Part shown: piece after piece, positions 49,801-61,800 of the stretch
How the letters are laid out: each line of letters opens with the position of its first letter
How positions within the stretch are numbered: position 1 is the first letter of the stretch
Source of the DNA: Stentor roeselii
Taxonomy: Eukaryota; Ciliophora; Heterotrichea; Heterotrichida; Stentoridae
DNA: 64,000 nt
Direction: 5' to 3'
NCBI GenBank assembly: GCA_006503475.1
Contig: RSEH01000175.1
Span: 1 to 64,000, forward strand
Notes under the pieces: generated by a model
Told to the model about the DNA's origin: nothing
Database searches by the model: none
What the model saw: the letters and a program-made list of their open reading frames with translations, nothing else
Translations under genes and position numbers: made by a program

Positions 49801-52800
49801 CCGGAACCGCAATATTCAGCATTTATTATTCATCTATTGGCTCTAAATCTATAACAGTAACAGCTCCAGTATCAGGTTCTTACCCGTCTGTTGCGGCTTC
49901 ATTATCATCAGTGGTTGTTTTAATCCAAATCCTAAAAATTACTTCATTCACAGCTGTAATCTTTACTTAGCCAGCAAACAGTCTTGTCTCCTTTTCATTA
50001 ACAGTAGGTGTTTATGATAACTCAGGTGTAACAGTGGAAACACTCAGAGGACCATATTCTATTTCTCTCTCTTTAAGTCCTTCAGGTAGTTTTGCAGGTA
50101 CAACTACATTGAACACAGCCTCCGGAACTGTAAATTTTTCTGGTCTACGAGTCTTATCAGCTGGAACATTGACCATTGTTGCAGTAAGTACAGGAATCAC
50201 TCAGGCATCAACTTCAGCATTTGTAAATATAAACTACGCATTTACTGTTACTTGCTCAACAAGTAATGCAACCCCTTCAGTGAACTTTGACTTTACAATC
50301 ACAGCAACTATAAAAGGTGAGGACAATAATATCTTCACAGGCACTTGCGCAGCAACCCTAACCGAAACATCAGGCCAAACCGTCTATGGAACCACAAGTC
50401 TTTCAAACACTTCAGGAACGCTAAATTTCGTAATCTACTTAGGCACTGCAGGAACTAAAATAATAAGAGTAACCTGCGCAGCTATAGGCAGCAGTCCCGC
50501 AGTTTACGGAGATGTATCAGTGAACATTCTTTCATTAACCCTAAAGATAACAAGTGTATCTCCAGTGGTATTCTCTAAATAGCCAACCAACTCTTTGATA
50601 GCATTTTCAGTTTCAGTAGGAGTTTATAACAACCCTGGAACAATTGTAGAAAGTTTAAGAGGGCCTTACACAGTTGCTTTAAGTTTGACTTCGACAGGGA
50701 CTGTCTCAGGGACTTCTATTTTGGGGACTGTTTCGATTAATACTGCTTCTGGACTAGTCACTTTTTCTTCATTGAGGATCTTGTCGTTGGGGTCTTTTAC
50801 TGTAACTGCAACTAGCGCTAATATAGTGACTGGGACTTATTCAGGGATTTCTACTGTCAACTATGCCTTTTCTATGACTCTTGTAAGTTCTATTGCTACT
50901 CCTACTAGATTTTTTGATTTTACTGTGACTGCTAGTATTAAGGGTGAAGATACTTTTGCATTTATTGGGTCTTGTGCTGCTTATTTGACAGAAAATGGAG
51001 GGACTAGTATTTTAGGAACTACTAGTTTGACTACTACAACCGGCACAGCAGCATTCAGCATTTACTTCACAGTCCTAGGAAGCAAAACAATAACCTGCAC
51101 CTGCCCAGCAGTAGGTTCAAGTCCAGGTACAAGTGCAACAGTTTCAGTGACAGTTCTAATCCCATATCTAAAAGTGAGTCTTTTTTCCCCAATCGTAAAA
51201 AAAATATAGCCAACAACAAGTTTGACAACTTTTTCAATTTCAATTCAAGTCTACGACAATACAAGGACTTATTTAGAAAACGTTCACGGCCCTCATTCAA
51301 TATCTTTAATCCTGGTACCAACAGGGACTCTTTATGGAACAACAGTTGCAAGTACTTCTGCAGGGACAGCTTCATTCACAGGACTTCGAATTTTATCAGC
51401 TGGAAGTTTGAGTGTGCAGGCTTCTTGCACTAATATGATTTCAGCGACATCTGTACAGACTACTGTTGTGAATTATGCGTTTCAAGTCACTTTGGCTAGC
51501 AGTACTTTGAGTCCTTCGGTTAACTTTTTATTTACATTGACTGTTACTATTAAGGGGGAGGATTTGAATTTGTTTAAGGCCGCATGCACTGTCACACTCA
51601 CCGGTACTAGCTTGGCTGGTGGACTTACTGGAACTACTTCTACTGGGTTGTTAACTTTGCAGCCTTATTTCACGGCTACTGGCAGTAAAACTATTACTGC
51701 TACATGTCCAGCATCAGGATCAAGTCCAGCAGTCTCAGGACAACTAACATTTAACGTCTTATTACAAATGCTAAAAATCACCTCATTTACACCAGTATTA
51801 TCCAATTAGCCAACCAACAGTCTATCACAATTTTCTCTAACATTAGGAATCTACGATAATTCAGGAGTCTCAGTTGAAAACAATGTAGGAATATATTCAA
51901 TAACCTTAACAATAAGTCCAACTGCATCAGTTTCAGGTGTATGGAATGGAAACACAGCAAGTGGGGTTTTGACCTTATCAGGCTTAAGAATATTAGGAAG
52001 AGGAACATTTACATTATCAGTCATTTCTTCAGGACTAACTTCAGTAAGTACATCAAGCTTCAGTGTATATAACTACGTCTATACAATAACTTTAACCAGT
52101 TCAAGCTTGACACCCACAGCTTATTTCTCTTTCACAGTCACAGCTGTACTTAAAGGTGAGGATAGTCAAAGTTTCACTGGCACATGCGCTTTGACATTGT
52201 CTGAAACTTCGGGTTCTACTATCTTTGGAACGAGTTCTTCTACTGTTACTACTGGATCAAGTAGTTATTCTATTTACTTTTCTGCTATAGGAGTTAAAAA
52301 TCTTAAAGCCTTTTGCCCCGCATCAGAGTTGAGCCCTAGTGTTGAAGGAACCCTGTCAATAACAGTTCAAAGTTTAATCCTCAAATTTATTTCATTAAAC
52401 CCAACAGTAACATTCAAACAGCCTTCCACAAGTTTATCCTCATTTTCAGTAACATTAGGAGTCTACAACAGTTTAGGAACAATAATCGAATCAACAAGAA
52501 GATCCTATCTGATAACTTTATCATTATCTGGAAGTGGAATATTTTCAGGTATCATTGAAGGTACAACGACTTCAGGTCAACTTACCCTAAGTGGATTACG
52601 AGTGTTATCCTCCGGTTCATTCAGCCTATCAGCGAGTTGTCCAGATGCAACTTCAGCTATCTACGCGTCAACACTGACAGTGACCAATTACGTCTATTCA
52701 ATGAGCCTCAGCACATCATCAGGAAGCTATTCAAGCAACTTTGAGTTCACTCTTGTCGTGACTCTTAAAGGTGAAGATCAAAACTTGTACCCAGGAAGCT

Positions 52801-55800
52801 GTCTCGTGACTTTAAGTGAACTTAATGGATCTACTTTATCTGGAACTAACTCGGGTTATGTTAATGCTGGGACTGGGTATTTCAATTTGTGGTTCGTTGA
52901 TTCGGGAAATAAAAGGGTACAGGCTTCGTGTTCTTCAACTGGAACTTCAATACCTGTTACTAGTTCTATTCAGCTTTCAATTCTTCAGAATATTTTGAAA
53001 GTTGTTGCGATTTCGCCGATTGTAAATTTTATGTAGCCTACTTCTAGTTCTGATGTTTTTTCGGTCACTGTCTCTGTTTATGATAATTCTGGAACAAATG
53101 TTGAAACTGTCAAAGGGCCTCATTCAATTTCAATTTATTTGCAACCTTCAGGTAATATGATTGGAACACTTTCTAGAACAACATCTGCTGGATCTGCCGT
53201 TTTTTCTGGATTGCAAATAAAATCTCAGGGAATGTTTAATATTATTGCCTCGTCCACTGGAAAAGTGTCTGGTATGTCGATCAGCTTTTCAGTCGCTAAT
53301 TCAATTGGATCTATTGTATTAACCTCTTCAACATTGAGCCCAACTTCAGGTTTCAGTTTCGAGGTCACTGCAACTATCAAAGGAGAAGATGGAAATTTAT
53401 ATGGCTCTGATGTTACCGTAGCTTTATCTGCCACATCTGGAGAGCTGATAAGAGGCTCATTATACAAAATCACATCATCATCAGTTACAACTTTTCAAAT
53501 TTCATTCATGAGTTCAGGTAACAAAGTCCTCCGAGCATCAGTAAGCAGTGTTTATACCGATTTATCCCTTACAGTGCGTTCATCAGTTCTAAAAATCACT
53601 CTAAACCAATCAGTAATCCTTATTCAGCCAACAACTACCAGGACAAGTTTCCAATTAACAGTTCAAGTCAAAGATACTGTGAACGGTTCTGTTGAATCTG
53701 TGAACGGTCCTTATAGTATAAGTCTGGCGTTTTCTCCTTCAGCAGTGTATGAAGGGGTGTTGACAGGATTGACTCAAAGTGGTTCAGTCACTTTTTCTAA
53801 CTTGAGGGTGTTGAGTGCAGGAACATTTTCAGTCATTGCAAGTTCAAGTGGTATCACTGCTGCTTCAGTCTCGATCGGTCCTTTAAGTACTTTTCCGTCT
53901 CGATTAGCTATGGTGACAAGTAGTTCTAATCCTAGTGTCAACTTTCCGTTTACATTGACAGTTACAATTTACGCAGAAGACTCAACTCTCTATACAAGCC
54001 CTGCGACACTAACATTAACAAGTGACTCTCCATTTATAGGGTCAACAACGATAGAAAACACATCCGGAACAAATGTATTCACACTAAGATTCCAAAGTGC
54101 AGGTGGTAAATACTTGCAAGTGACTTCAGGGTCATTATCAACCAATATAATCGTGACAGTCCTTTCATTAGTTTTCAAGATTACCAGCTTTTCACCTGTA
54201 TTTGACAAACAGCCCGCTCTTAGCACTACAAGTTTTTCAGTAACTGTTGGAGTTTTCGATAACTCTGGAACTATAGTGGAATCTTTGTATGGAGTTTATA
54301 CTGCAGAACTGCTACTTGACCCAACTGGAAAAATTTTAGGAACTGTGAGCAAGTCTACAACTGCAGGATATGCTACTTTTACTGGACTTCGAGTATTGTC
54401 CTCTGGAAGCTTTTCATTAAAAGTGCAGTCTTCTGGGTTATTAAGTGTTTCGAGTGTTTCTAGTTCACAGTTCTTGGTGGCCAATTTTCCCTATTCCTTA
54501 TCAATCGATTCATCATCCCAAACCCCATCAGTAAACTTTCCGATCACTCTTTCAATCTCAATATACGGAGAAGACCAATCCCTCTTCCTCGGATCCTCAT
54601 CCCTAACCTTATCAGACCCAACCAATACAATCCGAGGTCAACTAACATCATCATCAACAACCGGAAAATCATCCTTATTAATCTACTTTTCCTCATCAGG
54701 AAGTAAAACAATTCAATTAACAGTAAACTCAATCACATCAAGCCTTACCTTTTCAGTTCAACCATTAAAGTTAAAACTCTCAAAACTTTCCCCTCTTGTA
54801 TTTTTTATTCAGCCTTCTTTCACCCTGGACCCTTTCGAAGTCGAGGTCTGGGTGACTGACAATTCAGGGAATTCATTGGAAGGAACATACGGCAGTTACA
54901 CAGTCAGCTTATCTTTAAGTCCTTCAGGAAGCTTGTCAGGTCCCGTCTCAGTCATCGCTGTTGCAGGCATTGCAAGGTTCACTAGTCTAAGAATTCTCTC
55001 AAATGGAAACTTTGCAATAGTCGCTTCTTGTTCAGGCTTTTCAAGTGTGAGCTCGAATGTGATGAGCATCACGAACACTGTTTACAGTTTGACAGGAAGC
55101 AGTAGTACTTTAAGACCATCGAGTTATTTTTCATTTGTTGTCACTGTTAATATTTTAAATGAAGCTGGAAGTAACTTTGTTGGGAATCGACTGGTTCAGG
55201 TTGTTGAAGTTGGAGGAAGCAGTGTTTTTGGAGTTAATAGTTTGAGTACAAGTAATGGACTTGCGAGTTTAAAGATTTACTTGAAGGATACAGGAAGTAA
55301 GACTTTAAGATGTGTTTGTTCGACTGTTACTTTTGATATTTCTATTGTGGTTGATTCTTCGGTTCTTAAAGTTGAGTTGATAACTGCGGGAGTAATTTTT
55401 ATTCAGCCGAGTACGAGTAATGATGTTTTTTCTGTCAAGGTCTCAGTGTTTGATGCGGCAGGGATTAACATGGAGGGGAATTATGGACCGCATTATATAA
55501 GTTTGGCGCTTTCGGGTTCTGGACTATTGAATTCGACACTTTCTCAGATGACTTCATCAGGAACTACAACTTTTAATTATTTGAGAGTACTGTCATCAGG
55601 AGTATTCACTTTAACAGCTTCGACTATTAGTACTGGGATTTCTTCTGGTACTGTTCAACTCTCGGCAGTGAATAACTTTTTGTTTAAGGTCGAGGCGACA
55701 AGCGCCTCGATTGTTTCTATGTATTTCACCTTGACAGTGCAGATTAGATTACTTGGAGAAGACCTCCAACTTTTCTTGACTAGCACTTTAGTGACGATGA

Positions 55801-58800
55801 CCAGTGCCTCGTCTTTCCAAGGCACAAGTCAACTTTCAATAACAAACGGGATCGGTACTTTTTCAATATACTTTGAATCTGCAGGTTCCAAATCACTACA
55901 AATTTCATCAGGATCTATTTCCACAGATCTATCTATCGAAGTCCAGGCATGTCGACTAATGATAACTTCATTTACTGCAGTAATTTTTAATCAGCCATCA
56001 AATAGTGAGATGACCTTTTCCTTAACAGTGAGCGTCTTTGATCAAGCTGCTTCGATGATTGAACAAACTCGCGGTGTTCATTCAATTTCTTTGAAGTTAG
56101 TCCCTGATGGGCAAATTGTTGGAAATGTCCAGGGTGTTACTTCTGCTGGGGTTATAACCTTTACTGGGCTTAGAGTCACTAGTGCTGGAATGTTTAGTAT
56201 TTTGGCTGAAAGGACTGGGTTCTTAAGTGATTCTACTGCTCAGTTTAATGTGGTGAATTTTCCTTTTCAATTGCAAACTGTTAGTGACTCGAATCGGGTT
56301 AGCTGCTTTTTTGAGTTTTATTTTCAAGTCGTTGTTTTTGCGGAAGATGGCAGAAGGTTTTTATCGTCGGTTAATGTTTATATTGACCAGATTGCCTCGA
56401 TGACATCGACTAGTGGAAGTTATAATGTTGTTACAAATGATGGGTCAGCAGATTTCACAGTATTATTCTCAACAAGCGGAACCAAAACACTAACATCTCG
56501 AGTAAATTCAATCCTCATATCCCTCCAACTTGAAGTAACAAACCTAAAGTTAAAATTCGAGACCCAGCCATTATCAGTACCCTCTAATCAGGCCTTACAA
56601 AGCACAGATATTTTTTCAATATCAATCTCAATCTACGACGATACTTTATCGACAATCGAATCTCAAAGGTCTCAATTCGAAGTATCCCTTTCCCTAAGCA
56701 ACAACGGAGTATTCTTCGGAACAACCACGTCTTACACGTCTTCAGGACAAGCGACTTTCACAGGTCTTCGCATCTTATCAGGTGGTTCTTTCATCATAAC
56801 AGTCTTCAGTTCCAGCTCTGAAGTGACCTCTGCGCAGACCTCTTCAATTTCAGTGCAAAACTTTGTTTATTCCATAAGCCACTCGAGTCCTTCAACTGTT
56901 TCTGTCAATTTTGAGTTCACTTTAACTGTTTTCGTCAAAGGAGAAGATGGACTTCCTTTTAATGATTTTGCGAATATTGTTGTTACTGGTGTTAGTGGAT
57001 TAGAAGGAATGGTTAGTCAAGAGACTAGTGTTGGAAGTGCAGATTTTTTACTTTATTTTACGAGGTCGGGAAATTTTGAGTTTTGGATTAGCTGTTATGG
57101 AAAAAGTCAACAGGTTTCTGTTGTGGCTTTGAAGAATTCTTTGAGGATTGTGAGTGTGGTGCCGAGTGTAATTTTTAAGTAGGTGTTGACTAGTGCAGAT
57201 ACTTTTACAGTAACAGTAGAAGTGCGAAACAATGAAGGTACACTAAAAGAAAGCCTAAGAGGACCCTACACAATATCTCTCTCCCTCGAACCTCAAGGCA
57301 CTCTATCAGGTGTATCATCCATAACCACTTCACAAGGAATCGCCATCTTCTCAAACCTTCGAATCCTAAGCCAAGGAGTCTTTTCCCTCAAGGCCTCATC
57401 GCCAGACTCCCTGTCATCAATCTCCTCCTCAATCTCAAATACAAACTCCTTATTCACTCTAGTCCTCTCAGCCTTCACATTAACCCCCAGCCAAAACTTC
57501 GACCTTCAAATATCAGTTGAACTTCATTCAGAAGACGCCCTTCTTTTCACCCAATCATCAACAATAACAGTCTCCGAGAGCTCAAATCAACCATTTTCAG
57601 GGTTAACTTCAAAGACAACATCAACAGGTTTAACAACTTTTTCATTATCATTCTCAACCCTCGGAGTGAAGTCACTTCTCTTCGAATGCAACTCAATTCA
57701 AGAGTCGTTAACAATAACAGTTGTTTCATTGAAATTACAGATCTTGTCAGTTTCGCCTTATGTAAAAATTAAATAGCCCAGGACTAGTCTTGAGACTTTT
57801 GATGTGGAAGTTGGAGTTTATGATAATGATTTAGGGACTTTAGAGAGTAGTCAAAGTTATGTGATTAACTTGCAAACTGAACCTGCTGGAGTCTTATCTG
57901 ATAGTCAATCTGTTTCTACTGTTAATGGAAAAGCGAGATTCTTGGGGATTAGGGTCTTGTCTGCTGGAAAATTTAAGATTAAGGCTTTTTGTTCTGCTGC
58001 TTCACCGGCTTTGTCTTTGGAATTTCAGGTTGTGAATTTTCTTCATGTTATTGAAAGTAAGGATAGTAGTCCGAGCGTCTCGGCTGGGTTTTGGATTGAT
58101 CTTGGATTTTGGCTTAAGGGTGAAGACTTGCAAAGTTTTAGTGGTGAGGTGAGTGTTAGTTTGAATTGTGAGCAGAACTTTCTAGGGGATAGATTGAAGA
58201 GTTGTAGTCTTGGGGAGTGCTTGTTTAGGGTTAAGTTTTTGACTTCGGGAAGCAAGTCCATGTCAATCACTTCAGGTTCAATAAGTTCCACTCTAACAAT
58301 AACAGTACTCCAAAAAAAACTTCAATTTGGCTCCTTACTCCTTGTAATTTCTAATCAGCCCAGTCAAAGCACTCAACTATTCCAAGTGCAAGTACTAATA
58401 AAAGACAACAACGGAATCACCTTAGAATCTGAAGGAAACAACTACGAAATAATTCTCTCATTATCCAGTCCAGGTCTTTTATCAGGTCTTTCATCAAAGT
58501 TAGCTTCATCAGGTTCAGTATTATTCGAAAACCTTCGCGTATTATCAAGTGGTTCATTTACTTTAACAGCAAGTTTACCAGATACAATATCCTCAACATC
58601 CAATTCTTTTTCAGTAACAAACTTCCCTCACATCCTCGATCTTTCCTTTTCTCCTTCCCAAGTGACAGCCTTCTTCGAGTTCACTTTAACAGCGACAGTG
58701 AAAGGAGAAGACTTTTCTTTATTCTCAGGTCTTTGCACAGTGAAAATTTCTGAATCAGAAGATTTAGAAGGGTCATTAGAAAACTCAGGAAATTCAGGAA

Positions 58801-61800
58801 TATTCATTTTTTCACTGATGATAAAAAAATCAGGGAACAAGCAAATCCAAGTTTCAATCGGGTCGATTTTTTCTTTAATCAATATTCAAGTTTCTCAGGC
58901 AGTGCTTAAATTAACTTCTCAAGTGCCAAGCGTATTTTTTACTTAGTCCTTGACGAGTACAGACGAGTTCTCAGTGACTATCGGGATCTACGACGCTTTA
59001 GGTGTTAATCTCGAGATTTCACAGAAAACCCATCAAGTCAATCTTTCTCTTTCATCATCTGGAACCCTTCTCGGAGTTCTTTCTCTTCAAACCACGGCAG
59101 GAGTTGCTTTATTTTCAAATTTAAGAATCCTTACAAAAGGTCTCTTCAGTTTAATCGCGTCAAGTTCAGACATGGTGCCTTGTTCATCATCAGAAATCAC
59201 TGTAGAAAGTACTTTATTTGCCCTTAGCTTGACAGTAAATCCTTCTTCTCCAACAATGAACTTTAATTTCTTGGTGACTGTTGAAACTAGCACTGAAGAC
59301 TTGAAGTTATTTTTAGAAACGGCTTCTGTGACTGTGAATATTTTGCAAAATGGACTTGTTATTGCTCAGAGCAATGTTTTGACTAGTTTTGGAAGTGGAA
59401 GTCTTTTGATGCATGTTGGAATTGGTGGAAGGATTGAAATTAAAGCGAGTTCTGGAAATGTTGAGAAAAGTGTCTTTGTTGATTTGATGAAACCGAAGTT
59501 GAAAATCGTGGAAATTAGTCCTTGGGTAATGATTATTTAGCCTTTATTTACTTCAGAGGTTTTTAGTGTTAGAGTCGCTGTTTATAACAGTGAAGTTAAT
59601 AAGGTTGAATCTGAGTATGGACCTTATTCTGTTGTTTTATCGGTTGTGGGAGATGGGTTTGATGCTGCACTTGATGGAAATCCGATTTCGGTTAGTGTTG
59701 CAGGATTCGCTAGTTTTAATGCAATTAGGATTAAAAAACAGGGAACTGCTCGTGTAAAGGTATCAGCGGATTTACTTGAATCTGCTGAGTCTGAATTGAT
59801 TACTATTAAAAATGTCCTACACTCATTTACAGTATCATCATCCGATCCAACCCCAAGTGTAAACTTTTACTTCTCCCTAACAGTGAGCCTAATGACAGAA
59901 GAAGGTACTTTATACGAGCCATCCACTCCTCTATCAATTCTCGATTCAACAAATACCTTAAAAGGTTCAAAGTCCTCCTCCTCATCCAAAGGCATCTCAA
60001 TCTTCGACATATATTTCACCTCATCCGGTCTAAAAACACTCCAACTAAAAAGCCCAACAATAACATTTCCCTATTCAATCGAAATTTTCCCTCTAAAGCT
60101 TCAACTATCGCCTCCAGTTCCACCAGTAATCTCTTCATAGCCACAATCAAGTAAAGACAAATTTTCAATAAAAGTATCAATTTTCGACAATTCCCTTCAA
60201 TTCAAAGAAACTCGTTTCGGCGAATACGAAATAACCCTTTCACTTCCCAGTCCTTTCAAAATCTCAGGAATTTCTTCAAAAACAAGTAAAAACGGTGAAG
60301 TCGACTTCATCGACATAAGAATTCTTTCATCAGGTCTTTTTAATCTCCAAGCAGAAAGTCCAGGACTTATTTCAGGATCAAGTATTGAGTTAGAAGTTTT
60401 CAACTTTCCATTTAAAATAACTCCGAAGCTTCCTGAAGGTAGATTCAGTCCTTTCTTCGATATTCAAGTCCAGGTGGAGGTCTTTGGAGAGGACTTGAAT
60501 CTCTTCTCTCAAAGTGCGACTGTTCAGATCTCTGAAAAACGTGCTGAGAACTTTTTAGGTGATAAAAGTGTTCAAGTTGTAAACGGCAGAGGAACTGCGC
60601 AGTTTTACTTTACCAGTTCAGGAAGTAAGACTTTGAGATTTGATCTTGCAGGAGTCACTGGCAGTTGTGAGTTGAACATTGAGAAACTTGTGGTTAAAAT
60701 CACTTCGGTTAGTCCTTTTGTAAGATTTATTTAGCCGAAAAGTAGTAGTGATGCTTTTGATGTGGTTGTTAAGGTCATGAATGTGCAGGAGGAGGATGTG
60801 GAAAGTATTAATGGAGCTTATCTTGTTACTTTGCAACTTAGTTCAAATGGAACTTTTTCAGGGACTTTTACAGGAACTACTGTTTTCGGGTCGATTGAAT
60901 TCAATGGACTTAGAATTTTGTCTAATGGAAATTTTTCTATTGTTCCTGTGTCTTCTGGGATTACATCTAAACAATTTGATGGACTTTCTGTTAGGAATTC
61001 GGTTAAAAGACTTGACTTTTATTTACCGAGGAATGGAAAAGCTGGGTTTATGGTTGATTTGAAAGTTGAGGTTTTTGGAGATGATCTGATACTTTATAAG
61101 AATCTGGTTGAAGTGGAAATTTTTTCGAATTATTCTGCAGTTGGGGGAACTTTGGTTAAGGCGACTAACTCTGGGTCTTTGAATTTTTCGATTTATTTTG
61201 ATGAGGTTGGATTTTTCTCAGTTTCAGCGAAATGTGAAGGTTTTTATCAGTCCGGCTCCATAACAATAACAAAAAACATAAACCCAGACCCTCTCTGCTA
61301 CGACCCTAAATCCACAGAAAAATGTTTAACCTGCATAGAAAACGCAAAACCACAGAAAGGAAAATGCGAGTGCATCGAGAACAGTCATTTTTCCGACACC
61401 TTAAAAACCTGTGTCTGCAATTCAGGTTATTCTCTAATCCAAGGATTCTGCATAAAATGCGGAAACTACTTCAAAAAATCTGAAATCTCAGCAGAACTTC
61501 TCTCAGACTACAAGTCAATAAAAGTCTCATTCAACCGAACAGTTTCTCAAACAATTTTCCCATCATGTGCCTCATTTATTTCCTTATCAACATGCGACAA
61601 CTTCACCTGCATCTGGGAAAATTCAAGAGCCCTGCTGATCCAAGTCAACTGCGAACCTTTGCCTTCAACTGTAGAAGTCGACGCGGTTCTCATTCAAGCT
61701 TTTGGTTCTCTCTGCACTCAAGAAATCGAGCAGCTTAAACTTTCCTTAATCTTACCTAAAACTGTATCACCTCCAAAAACCTGCCTTTCAGCCCCTGAGA

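Noticed and set aside
47025-60734. TAG reassigned to glutamine, as in many ciliates
   Set aside because: Q would fit the KQP context where CAG occurs, but every in-frame TAG in the giant gene is the last codon of a 15-nt GTA...TAG segment. The same 15-nt segments explain frame breaks in K1, the IP3 receptor and the RING gene, and TAG terminates other genes normally.
46881-61062. A cluster of about 15 tandem short secreted-protein genes
   Set aside because: No unit after the first has its own signal peptide or a start codon at the module edge. All intron-to-intron distances are multiples of three and splicing gives one frame.
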